Below are positions 54,984 through 63,046 of a stretch of DNA of 64,000 bases, one piece after another; positions within the stretch are counted from its first letter, which is position 1, and each line of letters begins with the position of its first letter. Under the pieces are notes generated by a model. The model saw only the letters and a list, made by a program, of their open reading frames with translations. It made no database searches and was not told the origin of the DNA. Both the position numbers and the translations under genes were made by a program. The stretch comes from Pseudoalteromonas luteoviolacea (lineage in GTDB: Bacteria > Pseudomonadota > Gammaproteobacteria > Enterobacterales > Alteromonadaceae), in assembly GCF_001750165.1 (NCBI RefSeq), contig NZ_CP015411.1, positions 3,820,501 through 3,884,500 on the forward strand. The letters run 5' to 3'.

Positions 54984-55499
54984 TTAAGCTCCGATAGTCT
55001 TGCGTAGGTTAGCCATGTGATCAACACCCGCGATTTCGCGGATATCGTTGTACAAGTCAATGTTGTAGATAACTTCGTTGTTGATTTCTAACTTGTACTT
55101 CTGAACAGCGTATTGCAGCGTCATTTTCGCTTCTTCGCCGTCTTTCCAGCTGCCCATGTCTACTTCTTTGAAGAAGCCATGTAGTGTGACAACAACAGGC
55201 TCAGGTGCAGCACCTTGCTTTTGAATCGCACCACGTGCAGTCAGGTTAATTGTTCTGCCAGTACCGCCCCAATCACCAAGTAACTTAAGTACATCTGCGT
55301 TGTACTCTAGTAACGTGATTGAACCTTCAAGCTTTTCAAGTTGACCTACATCTAGCTCAATTGGCGCTTGGAAACCTGAAGTCACTTCACGTGTTTTGAC
55401 TGTGACTTTAGGAAGCGAGATTTCGTCTGCAATGCCAAGGTAACCCTTACCATCTACAAACAGCTTTGATTTCTTTAGGATTTTAGGAGACATTGCCAT
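54984..55499 (-). CDS. Tail tube protein (gpFII)
   Basis: A 171-residue major tail tube protein, whose hexamer rings form the inner channel. Typical P2 FII features are SPKILKKSKLFVDGKGYLGI, EISLPKVTVKT near the start, FQAPIELDVGQLEKLEGSIT, and the late YAVQKYKLEINNEVIYNIDL. The ATG abuts the sheath stop (one base overlap at 55499), as is common for sheath-tube pairs that must be made in proportion. Confidence 0.95.
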   Translation of the reverse strand: MAMSPKILKKSKLFVDGKGYLGIADEISLPKVTVKTREVTSGFQAPIELDVGQLEKLEGSITLLEYNADVLKLLGDWGGTGRTINLTARGAIQKQGAAPEPVVVTLHGFFKEVDMGSWKDGEEAKMTLQYAVQKYKLEINNEVIYNIDLYNDIREIAGVDHMANLRKTIGA

Positions 55500-56662
55500 T
55501 ATACGATTTCCTCTAGGTAGTTGTTAGTTAAGATGCTCTTGAACGTGATGTGCTCAGCAGGTGTTGGCGGCGTGAAATCAAAGCTAAAGTACACTTTACC
55601 CGCTTGAATGTTTTCAGGCGTATTAAGGTCTTCATCAGCCCAGATTTGACCACCTAGGATAGCGCCTTGCGCCTTTAGGCTATCAAGGTAAGCTTGAACG
55701 CTTTCTGTCACATCTTTGATGTAAGTTGATGTGATGTTACGGTCAACAGCCCACATGTGTGCGCGAAGTAGAGAGTCGTTAATCATATCCGCTGTACGAA
55801 CAACTGACAGGAAAGCCCACTTAGGGTCTGTCGCACAAGTACGGTTACCCCAAAGCTTGAAGCCATTTTGACGAATGATTGTAGACACTTCTTTTTCATT
55901 CAATAAGTTTGCACGTGCATTCTTATCGCCAAGCTGGAAATCAACTGGTCTTGAAGTACCCACAATGCCATTCATAGCCGTGTTACTCGGGCTCCACCAG
56001 AAACCACGGTCATTGTCAGATTTAGCGATCATACCCGCAACACGCGCACTTGCAGGTTCATCTACAACTGCGCCTTCTTTGAATACTTTCACCTGAGGGT
56101 CAACTACAAACACACGACGAGATGAACAGTCACCACGATATGCAATCGCATCTGCATCATTTGTATTTGGACCGTCTGCAATGATCACAGCGCGAAGGCG
56201 CTCTGCAATACCTACAAGCTCTGCGACAACTGGGTTAGCTGCACCAGATGGACGCTGATGAGTAAAACCAGGCGCAACTAGAATACGAGGTGTCACACCT
56301 AATACAGACTCAGCACCAAGGAAAGCGTAGGCACCTTCATAACTACCATCAGCAGCAACACCGCCTTGAATGTTAGTCATAATTGCATTGTCGTCTGCGC
56401 CGTCAACACGCACAACAACCACAACCGCACCAGCTTGATCAAATACACCATCAATAGCTGCAGGCAATGTGCCTTGTTCACCTAACAACGCAGCTTCCGC
56501 ACGTTTACCAGCAATTAAAACCGGTGTGTTAAGAGGGAACTTTTCAGTATCTGCTTGTGGAGCAGTACCAATCAGACCGATTACTGAGCTTTTTACTGTT
56601 TTAATTGGGCGCGTACCAGACTGCGCCTCGATGACTTCTACACCGTGTAGAAATTGCGACAT
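55499..56662 (-). CDS. Contractile tail sheath protein (gpFI)
   Basis: A 387-residue sheath subunit of P2 FI type, which contracts to drive the tube through the target envelope. It opens with FLHGVEVIEAQSGTRPI, followed by SSVIGLIGTAP, and ends with the C-terminal insertion-arm region FDFTPPTPAEHITFKSILTN. Other marks are ILVAPGFTHQRPSG, DNDRGFWWSPSNTAMNGIVG and NGFKLWGNRTCATDPKWAFL. The very strong AAAGGAGATATCT before ATG 56662 fits a major structural protein. A terminator-like hairpin lies just upstream, after gpW. Confidence 0.96.
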   Translation of the reverse strand: MSQFLHGVEVIEAQSGTRPIKTVKSSVIGLIGTAPQADTEKFPLNTPVLIAGKRAEAALLGEQGTLPAAIDGVFDQAGAVVVVVRVDGADDNAIMTNIQGGVAADGSYEGAYAFLGAESVLGVTPRILVAPGFTHQRPSGAANPVVAELVGIAERLRAVIIADGPNTNDADAIAYRGDCSSRRVFVVDPQVKVFKEGAVVDEPASARVAGMIAKSDNDRGFWWSPSNTAMNGIVGTSRPVDFQLGDKNARANLLNEKEVSTIIRQNGFKLWGNRTCATDPKWAFLSVVRTADMINDSLLRAHMWAVDRNITSTYIKDVTESVQAYLDSLKAQGAILGGQIWADEDLNTPENIQAGKVYFSFDFTPPTPAEHITFKSILTNNYLEEIV

Positions 56663-56697
56663 AGATATCTCCTTTAAAGGTATGTCAATTAGCTAAT

Positions 56698-56746
56698 AAA
56701 AAAGCCATGTGACCGAACTTGAAAATTCAAGTCAGTCGCATGGCTT
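56698..56746 (-). terminator. Terminator-like hairpin between gpW and the sheath gene
   Basis: Minus strand: AAGCCATG, then an inner CTTGAATTTTCAAG palindrome, then CATGGCTT followed directly by T residues (plus-strand A-run 56698-56703). Only about 35 bases separate the T-run from the sheath start, so a separate promoter cannot fit between them. The hairpin may attenuate, or mark the 5' end of a processed sheath-tube mRNA. Confidence 0.75.
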
Positions 56747-56765
56747 AAGTTGATTAATTTTTTAT

Positions 56766-56783
56766 CTGTACCAATCAGTACAG
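56766..56783. promoter_or_regulatory. CTGTAC/GTACAG inverted repeat upstream of the sheath gene
   Basis: CTGTAC (56766-56771) and GTACAG (56778-56783) are 6-base complements with a 6-base gap, about 105-120 bases before the sheath start. It resembles an operator but not a LexA box, because the CTG-CAG distance is 12 rather than 10 bases. Confidence 0.4.
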
Positions 56784-56830
56784 AATGAAGTTAAGTGTGA
56801 AAAGTTGACTGATATGCCAACCACTATAAA

Positions 56831-57169
56831 TTAGAGCAGGATCCCTTCTATTGTGACCGGCTCATTGTTAATGAGGTAAAGGCCTTCGATGGTGATATCG
56901 ACTTTTCCCGCACCAGCGGGATGCACCGACACACCTTCCAAACGAAAGCGCGGCTCCCACCTATCTAACGCATTGGCAATCGACATGGTGATATCACCAA
57001 CTAGGTTGTGAGAAAATGGCCTATCGACGAGTTCAAATAACCCACAGCCATAATCACGACGCATAACTCGACTACCGAGCGGCGTTGTCACAATGTCGCG
57101 AATACTCTGCTTTAAATGCTCAACGCCACCTAACGGCTTACCCGTTTGCGCGTTCATTCCAATCATCAT
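56831..57169 (-). CDS. Baseplate wedge protein W (gp25-like)
   Basis: A 112-residue gpW/gp25-type wedge subunit that initiates sheath polymerisation. Conserved parts are LKQSIRDIVTTPLGSRVMRR, DYGCGLFELVDRP, and RWEPRFRLEGVSVHPA. The ATG at 57169 overlaps the PAAR gene stop (ATGA), with the ribosome site GTAGGAGATAA inside the PAAR gene. It is followed by a non-coding gap of about 170 bases with a hairpin before the sheath. Confidence 0.93.
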   Translation of the reverse strand: MMIGMNAQTGKPLGGVEHLKQSIRDIVTTPLGSRVMRRDYGCGLFELVDRPFSHNLVGDITMSIANALDRWEPRFRLEGVSVHPAGAGKVDITIEGLYLINNEPVTIEGILL

Positions 57170-57468
57170 TTATCTCCTACCGTGAAGCTGCCCACACCAA
57201 TCGCAATTTTACCGCCACAATCTGTGGGGTCTCCCAGTCGCGCAACCGCTTTGCCACCTATGGTAAAATTGGGGGCGCCCGCTTGCACAACCTTTCCTGA
57301 GTGGTTCACTTTTGGGTCTGGCATATAAACGTGCACACTGACACTATCACCTTCACGAAGCACATCGATACCACCCACTGTAAACTTGGGACCTGAAGCA
57401 GAAATAACCCCAGGGGCATATCCTGCGTGAACATCTGTAATCGCACCGTTTACTGAAATAGCTGGCAT
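57166..57468 (-). CDS. PAAR-domain spike tip protein
   Basis: A 100-residue PAAR protein, which forms a sharp zinc-bearing cone on the spike trimer. It has the P/A/G repeats of the family: SGPKFTVGGIDVLREGD and GAPNFTIGGKAVARLGDPTD, then CGGKIAIGVGSFTVG with a cysteine and the usual end. No toxin domain is fused. Such a tip on a P2-like tail sharpens penetration; classical P2 carries the tip within gpV. It lies 3 bases after gpV and overlaps gpW. Confidence 0.92.
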   Translation of the reverse strand: MPAISVNGAITDVHAGYAPGVISASGPKFTVGGIDVLREGDSVSVHVYMPDPKVNHSGKVVQAGAPNFTIGGKAVARLGDPTDCGGKIAIGVGSFTVGDK

Positions 57469-57471
57469 CGT

Positions 57472-58284
57472 TTACTCCTGTGCACTGATCTTTGTACCAT
57501 TGAGTTTTAGCGTTGCTGAAGCAAGCACTTCAACATTGCTGCCCGTTGACGTTACGGCAACCGATTCTCCGGTCAGATTTAACGCTCCTGAGGCAACGAT
57601 ATCGATATTTGCACCGCCATTCACAGACACGTTATCGCCCACAGTGACATCCGCAGTGCCTGTCACATCAACTTGAGCGGCCCCACCAATCTCGACGGTG
57701 GCATTGTTACCTATTGATACATTTGCATCATTCCCAATCGTAATATTGGTATCGTTATGACACTCAACATTTATATCCCCACCAGAATAGATATTGATCT
57801 TCGCCTGTGGGTCGGCTTGCGGCACAAAAATATCGTAGGCATGATTTTCGCGGTCGTACTGTACAATAGCGCCATCTTGATAATGTGTACGCTGCACATG
57901 CTCCCGAGATTCAGGTGCGATGGCAGATAATGCCTGCACTAGCGCACCTCCTTCGCTGGTCGCATCCACCACATGGTTCATTTTAAAATGCGGCTGTTCA
58001 TGTCCATTGGCATATAAACTCCCCAATACAATCCCTTGTGCCATATCCCCGCTGGGGGCTAGTACTAACACTTGCTCACCGACTTCAGGCGCTTGCCATG
58101 TCATGTCTTGGGCAGCTTGATTGGTCAACCAAGGCAATTTTGCGGTTAACCACTCACCGATACGCACTTTCACCCTCGCCAAATCATAGTCAACTTCTTC
58201 AACCGTCCCGATTGAAATCAATTTGGCAAAGCGATGCTGCATGTCAGAGGCTGCCAGTTCGGACTGCTGTTGATTTGCTATCAT
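57472..58284 (-). CDS. Baseplate spike protein V (gpV)
   Basis: A 270-residue spike. Residues 25-95 form an OB-fold (GTVEEVDYDLARVKVRIGEW, then GEQVLVLAPSGDM and GIVLGSLYAN), as in gpV/VgrG-like spikes. Residues 165-270 are a beta-helix of short glycine/valine/asparagine repeats (for example INVECHNDTNITIGNDANVS, ADVTVGDNVSVNGGANIDIV). The longer beta-helix and separate PAAR gene suggest a two-part needle. It follows the 190-residue protein by 8 bases. Confidence 0.92.
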   Translation of the reverse strand: MIANQQQSELAASDMQHRFAKLISIGTVEEVDYDLARVKVRIGEWLTAKLPWLTNQAAQDMTWQAPEVGEQVLVLAPSGDMAQGIVLGSLYANGHEQPHFKMNHVVDATSEGGALVQALSAIAPESREHVQRTHYQDGAIVQYDRENHAYDIFVPQADPQAKINIYSGGDINVECHNDTNITIGNDANVSIGNNATVEIGGAAQVDVTGTADVTVGDNVSVNGGANIDIVASGALNLTGESVAVTSTGSNVEVLASATLKLNGTKISAQE

Positions 58285-58292
58285 AGTCGCTC

Positions 58293-58865
58293 CTAAGTTG
58301 TGGTAGGTGCTTTATTGATCAGCTTGTATTCTCCCCCTTTGGGCCCCAAATACACTTCGGTAATGGCAGGTCCTGGAGGGTCGTCTGGGTATTCCACTTG
58401 ATAATAAAAATCCCAGTAAAGCTGTGCTTTTGCAAGTGTTGAGCTGACTTGATGACTAAACGATATATCACTTTTTTGGGCGATAAAATGCTGCCAATGG
58501 ATGGGCATTTCGTCCACCATCACAAGCGCCTCACACTGGGTTATCAACTGGTCAAGTCGTTGCAGCAACTGTGCGTTGTCGGCATCTTCCAACTCAATGT
58601 CTAGCTGTAACTGCAACACTCGTCTATCGAGTGAGTTTGGACTGAGGTTTTTGTTATACGACGGTCCATATGTGACGCCTTTGTCGGCGCCTTTCGCCTG
58701 CAGTTCACTGGCTTGACGTTCGCCGAGCAGCTTGACTGTCAGTTGGGCTTGCTGCGTCAGATCTGGGTAAGGTTGTGCGGCTTTTAAGAGCCCCACATGT
58801 GCCACCCCTTGAAGTCCAGATGATAAGCATTCAAGCACCTTATTAATTAAGGTACATCTTTGCAT
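58293..58865 (-). CDS. Phage tail protein, possibly terminator/completion type
   Basis: A 190-residue protein with a first half like minor tail or tail-completion proteins (Mu gp37 type): VLECLSSGLQGVAHVGLLKA, LTQQAQLTVKLLGER and LQLQLDIELEDADNAQLLQR, QLITQCEALVMVDE. The second half has SDISFSHQVSSTLAKAQLYW and ends in a Pro-rich tail with GPAITEVYLGPKGGEYKLIN. The position before gpV is compatible with a tail-terminus role, but the assignment rests on general appearance only. It shows no similarity to a toxin that I can see. Confidence 0.55.
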   Translation of the reverse strand: MQRCTLINKVLECLSSGLQGVAHVGLLKAAQPYPDLTQQAQLTVKLLGERQASELQAKGADKGVTYGPSYNKNLSPNSLDRRVLQLQLDIELEDADNAQLLQRLDQLITQCEALVMVDEMPIHWQHFIAQKSDISFSHQVSSTLAKAQLYWDFYYQVEYPDDPPGPAITEVYLGPKGGEYKLINKAPTTT

Positions 58866-58953
58866 GAGGTTTATTACTCTTTGAAGTTAAAACTTATGAT
58901 GGTTGTGACTCGAAGGAAAAGGCGAGTCGAGATGGACGAAATGCCCAAAAACG

Positions 58954-59235
58954 TCAAGCTGGAAATGGATAACGCGCTTTAATCTCTGCCACCTTATCCA
59001 ACCAAGCTTGCTTGCTTGTATCTGTTTGATCGTACTGCCATTCCATGAATAACGGATCTGACTCTACAATATAAGCTGTCCTGCGCGCTTCTAGCGCTTC
59101 TCCTTGGGAGTACTCAAAAGTTATCTCATCCAATGGTAGATTGATTTCATTCGCAGTCAGAAAATGAGCCACCTGCGCTGAACTTAAAACTTCACCAATC
59201 GAGGCAATCAAGGTGTCATTGTGTTTTATTTGCAT
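58954..59235 (-). CDS. Small fibre-associated protein (assembly chaperone-like)
   Basis: A 93-residue protein with DPLFMEWQYDQTDTSKQAW and VAEIKARYPFPA at the end; the W-x-D-T-x-x-x-x-W-L-D-K-V-x-x-I-K-x-R-Y-P pattern recurs in small genes located after phage fibres. It is not the classic Gp38 type seen at 60112. The gene follows fibre 2 by about 28 bases and probably helps fold or attach that fibre. Confidence 0.6.
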   Translation of the reverse strand: MQIKHNDTLIASIGEVLSSAQVAHFLTANEINLPLDEITFEYSQGEALEARRTAYIVESDPLFMEWQYDQTDTSKQAWLDKVAEIKARYPFPA

Positions 59236-59263
59236 AGTATTTCTTCCTTATCACATCACCTGA

Positions 59264-60055
59264 CTATGGCGTCAATCCAGCTCGCAATTGCGAAATAGCA
59301 GAGGATACATCAGCTGGCCTTGAAAACTCAGGGTATACACCCCATCCCGCAGTCTCAAAATCCACATAACCGCTGACCGTCCCGAATAAACAAATCAATG
59401 CTTCACCTTCTTCTAAAAGTGAGGTAGATAACGCAAGCTTAGTGTGCGGCGCATAAAAAGACTTCGCTGTATTATCCGCTTTTTGTCGATACCCCAATAA
59501 CTGCCATCCATTATTAAAACTTTTCACAGGCTGCATAGACCCATCAACCGTCCCTGATAGCAACTTAAAATAGCACCCAGAAGTCATTGCTCCCTGCTGA
59601 TAACGAGTGTTCCAGTTGTTATCGAGTCTAGCAGGGTGATTAGCGTTGTTTCTCTTCCATTTAATCCTCAAAATATGAAAAGCGCCATTTACATAACCAT
59701 TGTAAACATTCGTGCGAAAGTCTCGTGCAACACCATTACCTGTGTGATCTGTATCATTCGCAGCCGCTGCATAAATAGTGGCTTCTTTGATCACTTCAAA
59801 TCGTTCTAAACCAATAGTGGTGAATTCTTTGATTGCACTCCCATTATCATTAGGTTCCATGCACTGATTTTTACTCATCAAAATGTGAGATAATTCAGCG
59901 CGAGCGCCGCTCATGTAGTTATCGAACTTAGTTTCTGCAGACTGGATAGCTGAGTTAAGCACACCTAAATGTGCATTAACCGTTTCACTCATCGCGTTTG
60001 CTCGGGCAGCAACATGGGTGAGCCTTTCCGTTATACTCATTGTGTCATTAGACAT
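59264..60055 (-). CDS. Tail fibre protein 2
   Basis: A 263-residue fibre. Its first 65 residues (ITERLTHVAARANAMSETVN, then SAETKFDNYMSGARAELSHI) are a helical anchor shared with fibre 1, while the rest differs: NGYVNGAFHILRIKWKRNNA, then a beta-rich receptor-like domain ending in FETAGWGVYPEFSRPADVSS. The shared anchor suggests both can attach to the same collar fibre at 61167 or replace each other. The tip has cysteine and tryptophan residues but no known enzymatic motif. Confidence 0.72.
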   Translation of the reverse strand: MSNDTMSITERLTHVAARANAMSETVNAHLGVLNSAIQSAETKFDNYMSGARAELSHILMSKNQCMEPNDNGSAIKEFTTIGLERFEVIKEATIYAAAANDTDHTGNGVARDFRTNVYNGYVNGAFHILRIKWKRNNANHPARLDNNWNTRYQQGAMTSGCYFKLLSGTVDGSMQPVKSFNNGWQLLGYRQKADNTAKSFYAPHTKLALSTSLLEEGEALICLFGTVSGYVDFETAGWGVYPEFSRPADVSSAISQLRAGLTP

Positions 60056-60111
60056 AATAAATCCTACTATTTAATGACTTTAACGTGTTCAAAGCCATAT
60101 CATGTTTATCG

Positions 60112-60339
60112 TTACTCAGCTAACTGGGGCCAAGTCACCTCTTCAGGACTTGCAAAGCTATCAGGTAAATCACGTAAGGCTTGACGATATTCAGCAAGTG
60201 CAGCAGGCACCATCTGCGACGCTTCAAGCGCTCTCAGTACCATCAAGTCTGATTCAGCTAGTAGATTATCCCGCTGCGAACGCACCGTTACCCAAGAAAT
60301 ATCTTCACCATGAGGTTCTGTTACAAAATTATTTTCCAT
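60112..60339 (-). CDS. Tail fibre assembly chaperone
   Basis: A 75-residue protein of the phage tail assembly chaperone type: SWVTVRSQRDNLLAESDLMV, then LAEYRQALRDLPDSF and a WPQ end, matching the C-terminal signature of this fibre-folding family (VR-x-x-R-D-x-L-L-x-x-S-D, YRQALRDLP, WP). The usual longer N-terminal part is absent, so it is a minimal form. The gene follows fibre 1 by 3 bases and precedes fibre 2. Confidence 0.85.
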   Translation of the reverse strand: MENNFVTEPHGEDISWVTVRSQRDNLLAESDLMVLRALEASQMVPAALAEYRQALRDLPDSFASPEEVTWPQLAE

Positions 60340-60342
60340 AAA

Positions 60343-61152
60343 TTATTGCTCCCACGTCGGCGCTGTTTGAGAAATTCTGTCTGCACAAGGGCGACCATTC
60401 ACTGAACTGTATTCACATTTTGCAAGGAAAGCTCGTGTCGAGCCACAGTGAGGACGAGTGTCTACTTTCAAAGTCACTCTAGCTCGGCCATTGCTATAGC
60501 CTTTGTTTATTTGTCTAAAGAATACCGTTAAGGTTTTTCCTACATCCGCGGCTGTAATCGGTATTTCACGAGGCTCTTCGCCAGGCTCAGAGATATACAG
60601 ACTAATTGCGCCGCTGTTCATCACCTTCTTCACTTCAACATGTGCTGACACACAGTCCTGCTGCGATGTGCCGCTAATAACAATATGGTCAACATAAGAG
60701 GCCATACCTCGGTGTGCCATGACAAAATCACAATTAAAAGTATCGCCATCATAACCAAAGCCACTGCCGACATTTTGCGCATCGAATTCAATTAAATTGA
60801 TATAATATGGTGGCTGTGGATTAAAGCAGGTAGGGTAGCTAGAATCAGGACCATCAGAAGCTCCCGTATATCCACCTGCATTTAGAGTCGATTTAAAAGC
60901 AAACCGCTTAATCAAGCCTTCTTGGAAAACGTCTAACCCATTAATTGTTTCAACAAAACCATTTTTTAAGTGAGTAAATTTCGTCTCTAACTCATTTTTG
61001 GACTGAGTTACAAAGTTGTCTACCTCAGTCGTTTTCGTGTTTAGAGTAGAGTTAATATTATTAATTTGATCCTGTACTGTATTGCATAGCGCATTAGAAC
61101 GCGTCACTACAGCAGCCAATTGTTCTGTAATTGTTGTATGTTCGTTTGACAT
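60343..61152 (-). CDS. Tail fibre protein 1
   Basis: A 269-residue fibre with the helical anchor TITEQLAAVVTRSNALCNTV, then a coiled part (STLNTKTTEVDNFVTQSKNE) related to fibre 2. Residues 90-260 form a beta-rich, cysteine-bearing receptor domain (FNCDFVMAHRGMASYVDHIV, KTLTVFFRQINKGYSNGRAR). The two fibres share the anchor but not the tip, which is a typical way to widen or switch target range. It lies 14 bases after the collar fibre gene. Confidence 0.75.
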   Translation of the reverse strand: MSNEHTTITEQLAAVVTRSNALCNTVQDQINNINSTLNTKTTEVDNFVTQSKNELETKFTHLKNGFVETINGLDVFQEGLIKRFAFKSTLNAGGYTGASDGPDSSYPTCFNPQPPYYINLIEFDAQNVGSGFGYDGDTFNCDFVMAHRGMASYVDHIVISGTSQQDCVSAHVEVKKVMNSGAISLYISEPGEEPREIPITAADVGKTLTVFFRQINKGYSNGRARVTLKVDTRPHCGSTRAFLAKCEYSSVNGRPCADRISQTAPTWEQ

Positions 61153-61166
61153 GGTTTCTCTCTAAA

Positions 61167-61736
61167 TTAGGATTGAGCATTTTCCAATGCAAGTAATCTA
61201 AGCTCTTGATTCAATTGGCGGTGCATTGTATCGAGTTGCACCAAAGTTAAGTCTGCCAATTCGTTATCCAACAACACATTAAAGTTATCGATACCCGGCT
61301 TTACCTCAACACTATCAGAAGGGAGTTGAGCAAGACTCAAAGTCACACTTTGTAGAATCTTTACATCGGGGGTTCTATAACCTAATGTTCGATTAGGTTC
61401 AGAGTACACACCCAAAAGAATTAAGTTGTCATCGCTACCCACAGGCTCATCTATTTGAATAAATACACCCACTTCACGAATAGCATACTCAGGCGCCGAT
61501 ATGGCTTTATCAAACAGTGCAACCACCGTGACTTGGTGGTTTTCATCTGTCTCGTAATTGTCATCACGAATAGGCTGACGTTCTTTTAGGCTTTGTAAGC
61601 TAGTTTGCGTTTGAGTTGGTGTATAGCTCGCATCACCAAATGCCATATGGCTGATCTGTGCTTTTTTACCATTGGCTTTCGCTGCTAATAAAGCATCTAA
61701 GCCTACTTGGGTAAACTGCAGCGTTAATGCAGACAT
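61167..61736 (-). CDS. Tail-collar fibre protein (gpH N-terminal type)
   Basis: A 189-residue protein of the phage tail-collar type that is usually the N-terminal part of gpH: FTQVGLDALLAAKANGKKAQ, ISHMAFGDASYTPTQTQTSL, and EYAIREVGVFIQI are hallmarks. Here it ends where a long fibre would normally continue, so the receptor-binding parts are supplied by the separate genes at 60343 and 59264. It abuts gpI (stop/start overlap at 61736). Confidence 0.88.
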   Translation of the reverse strand: MSALTLQFTQVGLDALLAAKANGKKAQISHMAFGDASYTPTQTQTSLQSLKERQPIRDDNYETDENHQVTVVALFDKAISAPEYAIREVGVFIQIDEPVGSDDNLILLGVYSEPNRTLGYRTPDVKILQSVTLSLAQLPSDSVEVKPGIDNFNVLLDNELADLTLVQLDTMHRQLNQELRLLALENAQS

Positions 61737-63046
61737 TAAGCAGCTCCTTGTAAGTTAAAATGTTGATAAATAATTTGCCGAGAACCACTTGCTAGAGCCA
61801 TATTCCCCGTACCGCCACTTGGTGTAATTCCATACCCAGCAACACGCAAGCTCGCACAAAGGTAACTCGTCGCTGCGCCGCCAGCGCCACTCGTTCCAAT
61901 AACCTCTGCGGGTTTTATTCCTAACGCAGTGATTGCTAAATGTTGCGATTGATGTGTTTTAGTGACGCCTTGAATCGACTTAAAGCCTATTGATTGCGGT
62001 GGCACAACGCCCTTGCTGTTGATAGCTAAGTGTCTTGATTGGTTTGTACCAGTTATGCCAAAAAGACCGTTTGTACCTATAGAGTCAGGCGGCACAACAC
62101 CACTTCCAGAAATTGCATAGTGCCCAGATTGAAAAGTGTCTTGAGCACCAAGCATCACATTAGTTTGTGTCATACTTGGGGGTTTAATACCCACCCCAAT
62201 AGGCGCATCTGCCCGCTGTAAAATTGCAGTGGAGGCAATGCCCGCTAAACCAAAACCTTCTGTAAATGCCAAACCCAGCTGCACATCCACATGTATAGAG
62301 CCACGCTTAACCGCTTCAATAATACGGCGTACTCGCTTTAACATTTGGGGGGTCAGCATTCCTTGCTGCTGCTCATCCAAATTACTATTGATAAGTGCCC
62401 ACACTTGCACAGTGCCTCGGGGCAACTCTTCTAAATTGTCTCCTTGCCACCACTCTTTAATTTCGGTTTTGATATTTAAACTATCGAGCGCTTTTTGCAG
62501 CGCGTAAGGCGTGCCCTTCACTTGGTGCACGGCGAATGCGTCATTGATCACTTGGCGTTTTAACGCTTCGCTCCATGCCTCATCCCACTCGTCCACAGAC
62601 ACAGACCAAGCTAACCAAGGCAGCAACTCTGTTGGACATAAAAAAGGATCCCACACACTCGCAAGCAGCAAGCGACTGTCGTTCAGCACACATGCAGATT
62701 TTACTTGTGCGCGTTTCACAGCATCAGCCTCATCAGGCTGCCAGTTTTCAATACTAAGCTGTGTAGCAAATTCATTGAGCTGCTGTGCATCACAGAATTC
62801 AGGATGGTCCACCAGCGTTAACAATTGCTTAGCACTGCATTGTAATAAGATGTCTGGATTCATCAGTACTGCACTGGGTTGCATACCACATAGCTTTGCT
62901 AACCAAACTAACTGCGCATCGCTTCGGGTTGAAAGCGCTAATAAAGAAATAAGTAAATTTCGTACGGTTTGATGCGAGGGAAACTGCTGACTGAGTGCCT
63001 TTACCAGCTGACTGGCATTGGTTGGAATCAATTTATCCATAGACAT
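61736..63046 (-). CDS. Tail protein I (gpI) with a repeated C-terminal extension
   Basis: Residues 1-225 match P2 gpI baseplate wedge protein: KLIPTNASQLVKALSQQF, AWSVSVDEWDEAWSEALKR and HQVKGTPYALQKALDSL. Classical gpI is about 180-220 residues; this one has 436. The extra part from about residue 260 to the end carries three to five similar beta units of about 34 residues (for example HYAISGSGVVPPDSIGTNGL, then HLAINSKGVVPPQSIGFKSI and HLAITALGIKPAEVIGTSGA). These look like a fibre-like or adhesive appendage fused to the wedge. It overlaps gpJ by 14 bases. Confidence 0.88.
   Translation of the reverse strand: MSMDKLIPTNASQLVKALSQQFPSHQTVRNLLISLLALSTRSDAQLVWLAKLCGMQPSAVLMNPDILLQCSAKQLLTLVDHPEFCDAQQLNEFATQLSIENWQPDEADAVKRAQVKSACVLNDSRLLLASVWDPFLCPTELLPWLAWSVSVDEWDEAWSEALKRQVINDAFAVHQVKGTPYALQKALDSLNIKTEIKEWWQGDNLEELPRGTVQVWALINSNLDEQQQGMLTPQMLKRVRRIIEAVKRGSIHVDVQLGLAFTEGFGLAGIASTAILQRADAPIGVGIKPPSMTQTNVMLGAQDTFQSGHYAISGSGVVPPDSIGTNGLFGITGTNQSRHLAINSKGVVPPQSIGFKSIQGVTKTHQSQHLAITALGIKPAEVIGTSGAGGAATSYLCASLRVAGYGITPSGGTGNMALASGSRQIIYQHFNLQGAA

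Noticed and set aside
56766..56783. CTGTAC/GTACAG repeat as a LexA box controlling the tail genes
   Set aside because: The distance between CTG and CAG is 12 bases, while LexA boxes of this group need 10; the core also lacks the alternating AT pattern.
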